From assembly GCA_037447655.1 (NCBI GenBank), contig JBBHKE010001435.1, positions 1 through 57,500 of the forward strand: a stretch of 57,500 bases of DNA, read 5' to 3'. A program made the translations under genes and the position numbers. The notes under the pieces were generated by a model. The model saw nothing but the letters and a program-made list of their open reading frames with translations. It ran no database searches and was not told the DNA's origin. Source of the DNA: Zygnema cylindricum. Its lineage: Eukaryota > Streptophyta > Zygnematophyceae > Zygnematales > Zygnemataceae. Position 1 is the stretch's first letter; every line of letters starts with the position of its first letter. Positions 34,901 through 49,900 of this stretch are shown here, piece by piece.

Positions 34901-37900
34901 TCCAGTTGGGACCACTTTCTTTTTCTATTTTAAAATCAAAGGTAACAGAAATTTGGCGGTCGTATAAAATACTGATGAAGGAGACATTCGCACGTAAAGT
35001 GAGCACTGAAAATGAGTCCAGAATTATGTTTTGGTCAACAAAGTCTGTTGTACACTATGTACAAAGACGTGAAGAACCTAGGGCTAAATCTTTGAGTACG
35101 TGATAAGACATAATCTGTATTCTGAATACGTCAAAAATATAGATTAGAGTAGAAGACAAAACAGGAGGGTGACGAATCATGTACACATGAGAAAGAGACT
35201 ATGAAAAATGACAAAACACGAAATTACTCACAACAAGAAGGTCATAAGGAAAAAAACACAAAGTAAAGGTTCCTACAATAATATGCTAATGCATGCAAAA
35301 ATCGGAATAGTAATGTAACAATACATGTGACACAAGCTTTTGCCCATGTTACTAGTTGGCTGATTATGTTTTCGTATTCGATTTGGCAAAATCAATAAAA
35401 GGCAACTGAATTTTTGTTTGATATTCTAATGAAACTATGCAGGATTTTGGAGAACTCTGGTCTCACAGGAGCTATACCTGAAGAAATTGGCATTTTTACT
35501 ATGCTGGAAACATTGTAAGAAAATTGTTAAACGGAAATACTACTAATTTTCTTATTTTTGTGATGCTAAAGTTTTGCGACAGTATTACTGATTTTTGTTA
35601 CTGTAGTCTATCTAACTTAATACGCCAATGCAAATGTTGATGCAATATCCAGGGACTTGTCAGAAAATGAATTGACTTCATTTCCTTCAGGAGTTAGTTC
35701 CCTTAAAAATCTTAAAAGCTTGTAAGTTTTTTACTTCAACTTTGTTCCCCAGGTTCTTATTCGTCTCTGGTAATTTTAGGAAATTCCAAGTTTTAAATTT
35801 TAAAAATGATGCAAAAGGTGGGAGCTAATTAGTTTATTTTATTGGTCAATTTCTAAATACATAACCTTTAAAATGACCTGTTTGTGTAGATATGCAATCT
35901 TCTTGCAGGAATGTACCCAAGTTGCGACTTTCATCCCGTGAACAAAAAATGATGTCGTTTTCCTAATTGTGACATTTTTTGCAAGTTGTAAATTTTGCAG
36001 AAACCTAGCAGATAATAAGCTCACTTCAGTTGATTCTTTGGGCTCTTTAAAAAACTTGACGGAATTGTGAGTGTCTTTAATTTCCATAACTTCTTACATG
36101 TGTTTTCTTCTGAGATTGACCTTCCGTTCCCATGAACCTCATGGTGAGCATATGTTGCTTGTATTGATTTTCTCATTTTGACGTTATCGCAATCTATAAT
36201 CAATCAAAATGTTACCTGATTGTGAAAATATGCACGGTTGCATACTTATAGTAAGACCATTGTGCAATAGAGATATCTACTTTTTGTGTTGTGCGATGGA
36301 AACATCCAGTAAATTTCTCTCGTCTCATTTGCCCAAATTGCAGACAGATACAAATGAATGGCATAACTGGTGCTTTTCCTGATTTTTCTAACCTCCGACA
36401 ATTAACTTCACTGCAAGTTCCCATCTTTGAATTTTGTGCAGCATGCTACCTTGGTTTATGGGATAAGCAATTTCTATATTGCTTGTTCCATATAAGCCAT
36501 ACGTAAGTGGTACTCTTTTTGATTTTGTTTAGAGCTTTTTTGTATTTATCATGGAGTCTACTTGTCCCGCTTCTCTTGTTCCAATACTTGTATCTTACAA
36601 CTAATAAGTTTCTAAATGGTCTGACAGTCCTCCAACCAAGTTCTTGGTTTGCTAAATTTTGGTTTGCGGTTGGCATCTTTGCGAGTTTCTTTGGCTTAAG
36701 ATGCAATCGCCATTTTACTTTGTTTGACACTATAGTGAAAACTCAGCGATTGTTATCATTGTTTAGTAAAAAATCTATTAGCCAAGCATTTTACAGTTAG
36801 ATAATTCATCCGTTATCATCATTGTTTGGTGAGAGTTCACACTCCGATGATAACAAGAAGTCGAAAGAATCATGATTCTTAACTTTGAATATACAGTTGT
36901 GCAGTGAAGACAAAGTTTCAAAACTGCAAAATAAAAAAGAAATGTACACACAAAATAAGTTAAACAAAAAAATAAAGCTTTGCTACCATAGATTGAAAGT
37001 TCGAGTCCATGACTGTTGTTTTCATTTTAAACTTCATGAGTTCGTTTTAGGTTGGGGCTTTTCAAAAAAAAAAATATATATATAATAAATTACAAAAGAG
37101 CGGATGAAATTACAAATATTTCTTTCTCTCATAAACCTTTTAAATGGAACAGTTTAAAATCATTATTCTTTTGCAAACTTATTTCACATTTGCATGTGAC
37201 AGTCCATTTTTGTGTGCTCATTTATTATCGATTCTAGTGGTCATTGTCGAGAGCCGCAAATTCATGACCACGTGTTTATAAGAATTGAGGTAGCGGAAAG
37301 GGAGGGAAACATGCCAGTGGGGGGGAAGGGAAAAAAGAACAGGGGACCTTGGGTAATGTCAAATTTAGCCTAGTGAGAGAGAAGTGAAACAGGTGAGCGA
37401 TGGGTGAGCGATGGGACACATGAGTTTTCTACGTCCCGTGTTTTCTCCTTCTCCCCATCCTTTTCAATTTTTTTCCTTTCCCTCTCCGGATGTCGTATAT
37501 TAGAGGATACGGGAATATGGATGTGTCTTTTTGTAATATTTGGTAATTGGGAGCGTTAATGATGATTAGAATAAAAAACGTTATTTCTACACAAAATTAC
37601 AATAGTGATTGCATAGGCATGATTGGAACATAATTGTAGTTTGTTAAATCATTTTTATTTTGTTGGAATTTTAACTTCAAAAAGTGAGGTGTTTTCCTGG
37701 AAAACCACCGGCCAATGGTCGGTTTAACCAGTTTGTAGGACTAAAAATTTCAGGTTTACAAAAGCAAAGTGACCCAATATAGGTGCCAAGTCGAGCCGTG
37801 AAATAAACCCCAACACTACTGGCGTTTGTTGAGATAGAAGTTTCTTAGAGTTCGTTTTACCTCATTCATTTTTAGTCGTTTTGGATTAGATTTGGATTTG

Positions 37901-40900
37901 TAGCTGAAAACTTTGACAAAAAACCGGATTTGAACAAACACATTTCTCTGAAAATGTTTAGAAAAATACACTGGCAAATATATGATTGATTGACTCTCCT
38001 TTAAAAATTTGTATTTGGAAATTATTCAAAATATTTTGCGATTGATATTTTATGAACATATCGGGCAAAAATGTTAAAGAAGAATACATGTCCACAACTA
38101 ATACACACACATAAGCATATGTTTATATGTTTAAAAAATATTGAAATTGGATGAAATCCATAGAGTAAAGATTTGTTTAAAAAACACCTGCAAATTTGTG
38201 CACAATACCTTGGCCATCAAGTGTTGACTCTTGCTTTTTGTATGACACAATTTTATTTGCTCATTTTACAAGACTCGAATCTCCTTGAGCAACATGCAGG
38301 TATGCAAGCAGTAACTACTTTACTGGTGGCATTCCTTCCGTCATTTCCAAATGTACCGAATTGGTAAACTTGTGAGTGTATTTGTCAATCTTCAACCCTT
38401 GTTGCTATTTGTTCAAAGTACAGCTGAGAATGGAATTAAAATACCTAAAAGCCTATAAAGTACCTTCACAACTGAAATGAAAGCCTATAAAGTACGTTAA
38501 CAACTGAAATGATCGCTAGTTTTGCTATAATTACTTTTCAAAGAATATCCAAATGCATATCTACTTTTATGTCTTCGAGTCAATTTCCCGAACCGCAATG
38601 AACGTTTTTTTGTCGTATGTTATTTTGCATTTTTTGTAAAAATTACTTCATGATCTCATGGATGTCCGAATTTTTGCAACACGGAGATTTTAGAACAAAG
38701 TGAAACTTTACACGTTGAATAATGTAAACCCTTCCAAATCTTGGTAGCGACTGGTACAACGATGCTATTTGCTAAAAAAAGTTTGTTTCTAATATAAAAA
38801 ATGAATGTAAAAATAGATTTTTTGTCGCTTGACGCTAAGGAGTTGACCTAAGCGGGGGAAATATGACTAACAATGACCAATAAACTATTTCGTCTCTAAA
38901 ACTATCTTTATTTCTCAACCCCTTTTCCATTCTCCCACCCTCCCACCCTCCCTCCCTCCCTCCCGCCCTCCTTTCCCCCCTCCCCAACTCTCGCCCACCC
39001 TTTCTTTCTCTCCCTCTCTCTCTCCTATAACCTTTCATCCATCTCCCCCCTTCCTCCTCATCCTTTGTTCCCAACCCCCTCCTCTCCCACCATACCCCCC
39101 TCCCCTCCCGTTCTCCATCCCACCCCTTTTCCTCGCCTTCCTCCCTCCTTTCCTCCCTCCCTCCCTCCCTCTCAACTCCCCTCCCTCACTCTCTCTCTCC
39201 CGCTCTCCTCTCCCCCTCTATCTTGCTCACTTCATCTCTCTTTCTCTCTCCCTCTCCCTTTCACACTCTCCCCTCTATCTCTATCCCTCTCCCTCCTTTT
39301 CTGTTTACCGCTCTCTTTATCTCTCTTCCTCCCCCTCCTTTCCTCCCTCCATCCCTCCCTCTCTTTCTCCCTCTCCCTATTTCTCCTCTTTCTTTTTTCC
39401 CCTCTCTTTTCTCTCCCTCCTTCATTTGCTCTCTCCCTCTCTCTCCTTCTCTCCCCCACTCTCTCTCTCGCCCTTCCTCTCTCCCTCCCTTCCCTTTCTC
39501 CCTCCCTCCCTCCTCTCTTTACCTCCCTCCTCTCTCTCCTCTCTAACTTGTCCTCTCTCTCTCTTTCTCTCTCACCCACCTCTCCCCCCCTCTCACTACA
39601 TCTTACTCTCCCTTTTTCCATCTCTCTATCTCCCGTTCTGTCTCCCACTCTTCCTCTCTCTCGTTCTCCTCTCTTCTCTCTCTTTCTCCTTTTCTCCCTC
39701 TTTCTCTTTTTTTCTCTTTCTTTTTCCCCTTCCGTATATTTATCTCTCCCTCTCTCTCCTATCCTCTCCCTCTCCATCTCCCTCTCCCCCTCCCTCTTCC
39801 TCTCCCTCTTCCACTCCCTCTCCCTCTCCTTCTTCCCCTCCCCTCTATCCCTCTCTAATTCTCCCCCTCCCCTTTTCCCACTCCCCACTCTTCCTACCCA
39901 TCGCCCTCCCTCACCCTCTCCACCTCTCTCTTCCAATCCCTCTCCCGCTCCCTTTATCTCCTTCCCGATTCCCTTTCCTCCCTTCTCCGATTTCTTAATT
40001 TTCGCCATTCGGGCATATACGCGTAAAAATATTGGAAACTGTAGAATCATATTCGTCCCGTATCCGTCAGTAAAATCATAGAATTTGACGTTTTAATTTT
40101 CGATAATTTAAAATCAAAAACGCTTGCTTATGCATTTCATTTTTTGGGGCTCCTGTAAAACATTGTTGTTTTGTAGAAGATATGTGTTCGGAAAACTCTG
40201 TACAACATTTTATAGAAATATGCTTTCTCCCGTTCCCACATTTTACACTTGTGTTTGATCGCCACTCTAACGTGCAATGAACATCAATCGAACTATTGAT
40301 TAAATTCTATGACACGGTGCAAGTGTGTTGCGTTATTTTGGTTTGTAACAGTACTTAACCCTAAAATAGATGTGAATATTCCCCAAGCGTACCGGAATGC
40401 TGAATGAGCGCCCCAAATATTTCTTGCAAGACCGCTAATTCCAAAACACCGATGACTATTGTTATAAATAAGTCCATTTTTGCAAAAAAAATATGAAATT
40501 TGTTGCAAAAGTTCGTTGGATTGTCTTCCATCAACATAGAAAAGAAATGATTTCCCCCACAAAAACCGACTTGAAACGGTCAATCTGGGTTAAAAGCCTC
40601 AAATTCAGCACAAAATGTCAAATTTTGTGATAAAACACGCTGACTTTTAGATACCTAAAAACTCGCTGTACGACTTTGATCTTACAAATTTGTGTTTTAT
40701 TGAATCCAGAACTTGCAACTGCAAATGTTTGGCAAATTTTTAGAATAATTGTTTTTTGTGACAATCTCATGTTTAAGCTCTTTAACTTTGAAAATTTTTT
40801 TTCCGTTATTATTTTGATTGCTAGCAATGTTTTCTTTTCGTAATTTACGGTTTCCCTTAAAACTGGTTTTCTCTCTAACAATATGAGGTTCAGATTTTCC

Positions 40901-43900
40901 CCGTAAAAGCCAGTGCAACTATATGCGTTGGGGAATGAACTTTTTTTTCAAAAGATTCCAGCTCTAGTGTTAATGCACCGTTAATTCACTTGGTAATGGG
41001 GAATTGCTGATGTTCACATACAATTTTATTTTCATAGTAACATTTGAAGTTTTAACCTTTCTCTCCATCTCATAGAACTTGCTTTTTTTACGTCAGTAAC
41101 TATGCTCGGTAATGATACAGCAGCTGCAATTATATTGACTAAAAAACCAATCATATCTAAAACTATATGGACAGTAAAACCCTCGAGATAAATTGGCAAG
41201 AAACTAATAAAACCAACAAATATATATTGAGAATAATGCCAATAATACCCGCAATTATATTGATTACAAAGCCAGTAAAACCTGCAATTACATTGACAAT
41301 AAAACCTGGTCACTTTTGTCATTGTCGCAGGGACTTGTCTTATAATAACTTTGGTGGTCAGTTTCCAATAGATATTACCAGTCTTACCAAACTTGATTCT
41401 TTGTGAGTGCCCTTTCTCCTTTTACAAGTGTAACCAAGCATGGCTATTCCAGAAATAAGTTGTGACTCCGATTGCTTCTCATTTGTTGATACTCTTGTGC
41501 AAAATGAAGGCCACATTGCAATTGTATGCATTACATTGCTTAAATGCATCCTCGTTGCGAGGTAATAAGTTTACGCAGTGTGCTTCTCTGGGTGGTTACA
41601 TCATGAGGTCCTACATGATGATGAGCAATTCACATCGTCAAGTAAACCTCAACTTGAATGAAATGTTGAATATCGGACCGCTCAAAATTGTATGAGGGCA
41701 AAATAAATTATATGCCAAACAGGCGTTTATGTTTGGGCACAGGGTTTTTGCGGAATGTGGCTTGGAAGGATCAATACCTTCGGAAATAGTGAATATGGCA
41801 ACATTGTCAACACTGTGAGCTTCCGTCCATGAAATCTTGTTTATGTCTAAAAGGAACTTCCCAACTCCGTGGAATTTTGTTCTTGTGGAAAAGGATTCTC
41901 CCGCGCCCATGCAAAATTATTTATTTGTCAAAAGAATCTTTACCCTCATAAAAATTTGTTCATGTGGAAATGGAACCTCTTTTCTCCATAGATTTTTTTT
42001 GTGTTAATGAAACCTCCTATCAGACCTCCTAACACTACCTATCACCTTCTCCCACCTCCCACCTCCCACCTCCCACCTCCCACCTCCCACCTCCTAACTG
42101 CCACCTCTCTTCCCACCACCTCTCTCTTTCGACTTCCTATCTCCTCTTGGCTTACGAGTAATGGAACTCATACCACACCCTACCACCTTCATCCACATTT
42201 CCCCTTCTCCTACCTCCCTTACAACACTTCCCTCTTCACACTTTTTAACTTCTCTTCCTCGTTTTGCATGGACTTGACAATACAATAACACAAGTTTCAA
42301 TAAGCTGCCTTGCATTTGTTGGAGATGTGGAGGGTCATTTCAAGGAGAGATAAATTTTGGTGTCTTGGCCCATTAAACCGTCAATTCAACGAGGAAACAG
42401 ATTTTTGAAGGTTAAAAAAAAGTTGAAAGTTATCTGACTACGGATTAAGCTCATTTGTTTAAAATACCACTGTTCATGAGTACACATCTGACTAACTCTG
42501 GATGCGTTGCTGCTGTTTCTTTCTCCTTCTAGTGATTTGCATGGGAATAACCTGACTGGAACGATTCCGACCAAAATTGGCAGCCTCAAATTTCTATCTA
42601 ACCTGTAAGGATCTGGGCGTCTAAAATTTGATCTTAATTTGGTCTTTCAGTTTGTTCTCAGGGATTACAGGGAGGTGCTGAAAATATATTTATTTTTTGC
42701 TTCTTGTATCTATCCCATTTGATATTTTTCCACTAGATTTTAATGTATTACGCGTTTTTAAGGGTTTCTCAAAGGAGCGTGTCATTTTCCAACCCGTTCA
42801 TGTCTACTTCAAGAACCTATGGTTGGTTAGTTATTTTCATTTCTAGGAATCTTAGCTAAATTTTACTGTAATGTCTTAGTTTGGTTCATTACCTCAAGCT
42901 AAACGTTGTAGGCTTATTTGTACAAATGTAGTGTTATATTTAAAGCAATGTAATGTCTTCGTCGTCAGAATTTTTTAAATTTATGTTAACAAGTTTTTTT
43001 TATTTTTTACAATTTCTGGTGGCCTCATTCTTTACCTAGGGTGAGAAAAGCGGCAGCCGCCACTGATATGTTTATGTTTTTTTACATGTACTTTTGAATA
43101 TTTCAAATAATCAGACACATCGATGTTAAATATATCTTTGACTTTTTCCGGATTCGTTTGATGAAAAATAATCTTCAATTTATTTTCAAAAAAGTTTAGA
43201 GGCTGTAACGCTAACTTTGTATGCAAACAAGATAAATAATGCGTAAGAAACAAAGATTATAATTTATTGTCTAGTCTTTTTGATGAAAAGCAAGGTTGGG
43301 ATTTCTTAGAGCCAAAAATGATGAGCGAATGCAGATTTGGCCTCTGTTGGAGTAATATCAATATCAGTAACAGCAATAACTGTAATAACAATAACAGGAA
43401 GTAATAACTGTTTCCCTTGTTTTTGCTGAATTCAGGGACCTGTCATATAATCAACTCAATGGGACCATACCCAAAAGCACACGTACCTCTTCTTTGACGG
43501 ACTTGTATGTTTTTTTTTACCCATTATAATGTTTAACGCATTTTAATATCAACGATTCTCTTGTGGTGTAAGCCTGGCTCATTATACTCATTTAAAAATA
43601 GAAGTATTTCGAAAGAGAACTGATTTTTGTGTTTCGTCTCAACATTTCTGTGTGACGTACTATGCAGGCGGTTAAACAATAATCAACTCACTGGGAATAT
43701 TTCAAACAGTTTGGTACCAACACTAGAACTTTTGTAAGTTATGCCATATATGAGGATATGAAACGTGACCGTTTGGGTATATAACATATATTTCTCGTAT
43801 TGTGATTGATTGACTTGGGAGTTAAGAAAAGTTCCCACTTGGATTTTGTATTTATATATACGGATGGATGTGAACGAAAGAAAAATCTGAAAACACTTGA

Positions 43901-46900
43901 CAGTGACCCTTTAGGCTCCAAATCCTCAAGTCTGTTTGTTTGTTGGACTATGTCAATTGCTCTGTATGTCAACAGACTGAACATACTAATACTTAAGCCA
44001 AAACAATGAGAGAAAGTGAGGTCAAGGTGAGGAAAGTAAAGAAGTTCGAAAACTCTAGCCTTATGATAGTAGATTGTTTATAGTGAATACTAGGTTGAAA
44101 TAGCAAATTTTCAGAATCCACTTTTTTTAGTTTTGCGGTTATCTAACTATTCGATTGAAAAGCGATGAATTTTTTGGGACGCAACAGGAAGTAATTACCG
44201 TTTCATATAACGTGTTCATGTGAAAGAAAAAATAGACAATTTGGCACAAATCATCTTCTGATTCACTTTTAAAATTTTGTGTCCTTTAACAATGACCACC
44301 TTCAAATTCTTTTATCCTTATCGTGCAGATGGTTGTATTCCAATTTATTTACGGGTGATATTCCATCCGAGTTCAAAAACGTTCCTGTCACTGACTTGTA
44401 AGCTACAGAAATATTCAAACAAAATGATAACGTTGTATTGCTGATGTATTGTGTGACCATGTCCAATATGAATGCAATATTATGTTTTTTTCTTTAGAAA
44501 ATGCTCTCCAGACAGTAAGCTTGTAATCAATGCGTTCTACTTTGGTATCCTATTGCTGCGTCAAGGGATCACGAAGGGAAACTGCTAAGTCTCTGATGTC
44601 TTTATGAGAGCTCTTATATGCTCAAAATGAGGTTAGAGATAGTGTTTGTAGGCTAGTAATTTTAGAAAGTGTTTAGAACATTGATTAACACTAACCTATG
44701 CCACTGAGTCAGGAAACACAACAGATGTCCAGGTTGAACATGAGTAAAATTCTGAACACGTTCTTTTGTGAACTATTTTATGATACACTTGACATGGAAA
44801 TGGTCAAGACACTAAGATTTTTTTTGTGGATTATTTTTTATTCTGATTTACTTGACATGGTCACCACTCCCTAGCGTTGAAGAAACTATGTTATTGTTTT
44901 GCCTTTTCCATTCTGATACAGTTGAGATTAGTGCTACCTTTTAATTTTTGTGGGTTTTAAATGCAGACGACTGCAAGACAACAGGCTAATCAACGAAATT
45001 CCTTCTGAATTATTTTACAATGAAGCTTTGAGCCATTTGTAAGGAAATCCTTTTGCTGGGATTCTTTTGTTCCCAAACATGGCTGATCTATCTCTGCTGG
45101 ATTTGATGCTTTAAAATAAGTAAAGCAACAGTATATATTTTCAAATCGATTCTATATACTGGCCAAGATGATAAATGGTAGTGATTGATTAGTTTGAATT
45201 TGAATAGTTCCATGCATGTATAGAGTTGTTGAGGATTCGGTTTTTTTTTGTCATCAAGGTCTTATGATTGGGGTTTCACTTCCATTAGTCACATCTAGGC
45301 TTTACAGTTGGACGGATGAAACTTCTTTATGGGATTGCTTTGAAAATTGGAACTTTGGTTATTCTTTCACTCATTCGGTCGTTTTTTTAAGAGTCTTTTG
45401 TTGGTTCACCAAAGAAAACGCAGAGATTTTTTTTCAGGTTTTGTTCGACATAATGTTGTCTCTAGCAACTGTAAAGAATAGGTTATGCGACAAGATTGTC
45501 GCAAGTCACTGAGAAGTACTAGATTGTCACCTCATATTAAAGATGGATGCTTACCATCGGAAGGGCAGATTCAAACTTTAACCGGAAAATTCATTATCCG
45601 GTTACAAAGAGGAAATCAAGTGTATTCCTAAGAGAGTGTGCAAGGAGTTGAGGAAAGTGATCTATTAATCTTTCAACATTTTTCCATGGCTAGGATTCGT
45701 CAATTCGCCCTCTCTCTCTCCCTCTCCCTCTTTCCTTTTGTCACAACTAGCCAGTATAGCTTTCTAGTAGGGTAGTTACAACTTGATTATTGTCAAAATA
45801 TCCAAAAGCCGCTTAACTGATTTGCATTAAGCCATTGCAGAGATTTAAGTCGGAATAACTTAGGAGGACGTCTTCCAGAAACGATTGTCAATTCCACTGC
45901 GTTGGAAACATTGTAAGTTATTATCACATTTGTGTAACTCATGAGTCTTTTCGCAAGGAAACTGAGCTTAATCTCTGTGTTGTCATTTGTTTACTTCATT
46001 AATTGAGTGATTCCATCATTTATTTCTCTTGTTGAAGATAAAACAGTTCTGTAAATTATTGAATGATAAGGTAACCTGAATTTAGTACTATGTGATTACA
46101 ATATTTCACGTAAGTTTTCTACACATTGGAGAATAAGTGTCTCGAGGTGTAATGCTGAAGGGTGGTTTTTAGGATCATACCTTTTACCCAATGGCTTTTG
46201 TAGCACTTTCGTCGTGTCATCAACAAAAATTGTCCCAAAGTTAATCTCAAGAACAAATAGTTTTGTGTGATTTGGATCTATACTGTTCAGAAATATGAAC
46301 ATAAAATATGGTGTAATTAAGGATGCATACAAATGATTTAATTCATGGCATTTTCAATTGGCAGGCGGTTAAGTAGGTGTGGACTAGTCGGAAATTTGCC
46401 AGAAGCGATTGGTAACGTAACGTCTCTTATAATATTGTGAGTTATCACATTGCCATAAGTTATCCGATTGCATTGATAAAATGTTTGAAACATTAATTTT
46501 GACGTATCGGAATTGTGTTGGAACTTTGTCAAACGGTTCTTTCTTTTGTCAAACTCTCTGGCTCAAACAGTCTAAGGAAGCTTTTGAGACATCAGTTTTT
46601 TCTTAGGTTTTTGGCTGTATGCACTGTGCTAGTCAATACGCTAAATTATTTGACATTATAATCTTATAAATATAGATGGGCTTTCTTGTTTTGCAGGGAC
46701 TTGAGTTTGAATGCTTTTACAGGCCCTTTGCCATCATTGAAGACCTTAACAAGTTTGGCAGACCTGTGAGCTCTTTTTTTCCCCCTTTTCTTGTTGTCAC
46801 GGTGAACATGGTAACATTCATAAAACTCAAAGTAGATGAAAAATCCAGTATATTGTCAAAGATCCATAACTTGTCTTCCAATTTAACAATTCGCAAATGA

Positions 46901-49900
46901 CAAAGGAAAAACCTTCTAATAAGAACTTGTTTGTGTAGCACTTTTCAATGATGTGTAAGACCTTTTTTTTGGTCAACATCGCTAAAGTTATGCTTTGTAA
47001 AGTTAGCTTGGCACGTTTTGATGTTTTTAATTTGGCATCACAACTATCCGTTTAAGAATTTTTAGTAGTTTCGAGATTGAGATGAGACAATGAATTGGTC
47101 GCTCGACATGAGACATTTGACGCTAGATATGTTTGCCTTTCACAGACAATTTAAATTTAGTCATGTAAAATATAAAGTTATTCACCATTCAACAATGATA
47201 CCGTGGTCCAAATCAACACTACAAAGTCTGTAGGTCCCCCGGGGTTGAAATAACACTCGCGGAAGTAATGCAAATTATCCAGACCATCTAGAGGTCTAAG
47301 AAATTATCAAGGTTATGGATAACATATTTTTTTCAAAGATTATTTTTATTGATAAGCAACTGTCCTAAAACGTTATCATTGTGGAAGTAAAATAGCAAAA
47401 AGTATTGTCCACTTACCAAAATTGCAGAGGAAGGTATATCCATCTCTATTTTTTATTTCTTTTGTTGATGGAGAAATTAACTCTAAGGAGCTACCTTAAG
47501 AATGATATGTATATCTAAGTAAGTCCTTACGGCCAACTATGCTGAATAGAGAGAGCCAGATCTAGTGTTAATAACCAAAATAAAATAACATTTTGGTTAG
47601 TTGTTGTATGCAAAGGTTTTTCACGGTATCTTGGAATTGATCAAAGATGCCTATGTCTTCAAACTATCTCCATCCTCTCGCCTGACTCATTCCTCATGTT
47701 TAAATGCAGAAACCTTGCTGGAAACAGCCTTGACATTACTGTGTCAAGTTTTCCGGATGCTCCTCTTAAAAAATTGTAAGGGAAACTCTCAAATGTTGTT
47801 TTGGAAATTTCGCTTATGACCTACTTTCACATTACTTGAAGGTTTGAAAGCTATGGAAAAAAAAACTAAAGACAGTTTTAGCCATGTATTTCAAGGAGTA
47901 GCTTTCATTTTTCTGGTGGAGAGAGGTTGTGCGCAATATTGAGGCTTTTGCTTTTGTATCCGTTTATAACATATACTTGTTGAATACTTTGGTATTAAGA
48001 GGACATAGTGAAAGATCACAATGAGCTTGGTGAGAGGTTTTGGGTGTAAGAACTAGGTTTTTGTTACACTTTTTGGTTGCCTTTACAAAGAAAGGATTAC
48101 ATAATATTTAAAACTATCAAGGTCCAAAACTCTAACCGTGCTCTTGAATCACATACTTTTTTAACATGAAGACGGATAGACCATGTCATTTGGTTTCTTA
48201 TCCATTCTTCTTGCCCGTCACAGGGATGCGAGTGCAAACGGGATAGCGTTTGATACTCTTCCAAGCCTGCCAGAATTAATGTATTCAAATCTTTTAACTT
48301 TGTAAGTGCACAAAATGCTATGTGACTTGCTATAAATTGTGGGTAAAAAAACAAACATTCTGCATGGACTCTGGATACCATGTGGCATACAATTTTTGCT
48401 ACCTAACGTAAATAAAAAAAACAAGAAGTAATTATGTTACACAACAACGACAGGTTTTGCTTGTCGTGTGACACCAGAAATTTGACGCATGGTGAACGAC
48501 GCAATTGCGGACCTACAATTTTTTCTCTCTCTTCCTCCCTCTTTCCCTCTCTTCCTTTAGATTTCTCTCCCTCCCTCTCTCCCTCTCTCTCTCCCTCTTT
48601 CTCTCTTGCCCTTTAGACTTCTCTCTCCCTCTCTTTTTCTCTCTTCGGCAAGAGGCAGCGGAAATGTGAGAGGGATAAAAAAAGGGAAAGCTAAAAGGAG
48701 GTGGTGAGGGAGACAGATGGAGAAGGGCAGGAAGGGCCAAAAATGAGGGAGAGGGAGAAGGTGAGGGAATGGGAGAGGGAGGGGAAGTCGAGAGTGCGAG
48801 GGAGAGGGAGAAGGAAGTCGTGAGGGAGATGGAGGTGAGGAAGGAGACATAGGAGGAAACTGAGATAGAGCGAGGGAAAGGATAAGGGAGACGAAACTGA
48901 GAGAGAAAGAAGGGAAAACCGGGAGGGAGACGGAGAAAGAGCGGAATGGGAAAAGGAGGGAAATACTAAGAGGGCGAGGGAGGGGGATAAAGAGGAAAAA
49001 ACCGTGAGGAAGAGGAAGAGGGATGAAAAAACCGAGAGGGCGAGGGAGAACAAAAGTGAGAGGGGAAAGGAGAGGGAGATAGAGATGGAGGTGGTGAGGG
49101 ATATGGATACGAGGAAGGATTGAGAGGGGAAAGTTGAGAGAAGGAGAGGGTCAAGGAATGACAGGGGGAGGGGAAAACGAATCCAATGCTCTCCAAATTC
49201 GTTTTACAAGGTCGATCTGATTGTTTTTCTTTTTTCGTCAACTATTTAATATCATAGCTGTTATATGTTGTGATTGTCCACATTATTAAAAACCTTTAGG
49301 AACCGTAAAAGGCTGAAAAAATGTTACAATATAAACTATATGGTTTAAATGTTTGGCAACATTTGAAACTGCATAATGTCAAAATTCTTGACATTTTGTA
49401 TTTTTTTTTTTTGCGCTCAATGTCTTGAAGCAACATTTTTCCGAAGTATAAGTAATAACTTCCAGAAGCATGCACTATGAAAGGAATATAGACAAAAAAT
49501 TAAAGATACATTGTGGGGTACATTTGCAAAACTCTAAAATTTTATCCACGTGAACGGTAGGAGGCGCTGAGTCTAGGTGAGAAATCAGTGAAGTGAATAC
49601 TGTTTGGTATATCATAATCGGTTAAAATGCATAATTTAGACGAGCAAACAGCCTTGAAGACCTCGATTTTAATGGTTTAGTAAATGAATACCAAGATTAT
49701 TTAAGTTTGTGAAAATGTTTGATATGTGCACGATATGCATGCCATTTGCTGCTTCCATTTCTTTTTATTTTTTCAAATCTAAAATATTCTTCAACCAATG
49801 CCTGGATGCTTTGTAATTTTCCCGTCAGTACATTTGAAGAAATTTTGTCGGTCTATTCAGGTTATTCCCAATCCAATGTTAAAAACTTAGAATCCCTTTT

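Larger units (their letters stand above)
29732..35442. other. Introns between exons 5 and 13 of gene 2
   Basis: Apart from the listed exons I see only AT-rich intron sequence. Two AAACCCTAAAA words occur near 31950 and short repeats of GGAAATTTGAC occur only in the exons. Confidence 0.5.
42605..48223. other. Introns between exons 20 and 29 of gene 2
   Basis: AT-rich intron sequence without further features besides a short CTCTCC run near 45709-45736 and an AATAAC-type trinucleotide stretch near 43355-43410. Confidence 0.5.

Noticed and set aside
39065-40081. 338-codon Ser/Leu/Pro frame and its Arg/Glu antisense
   Set aside because: Pure product of the CT-rich tract inside an intron.
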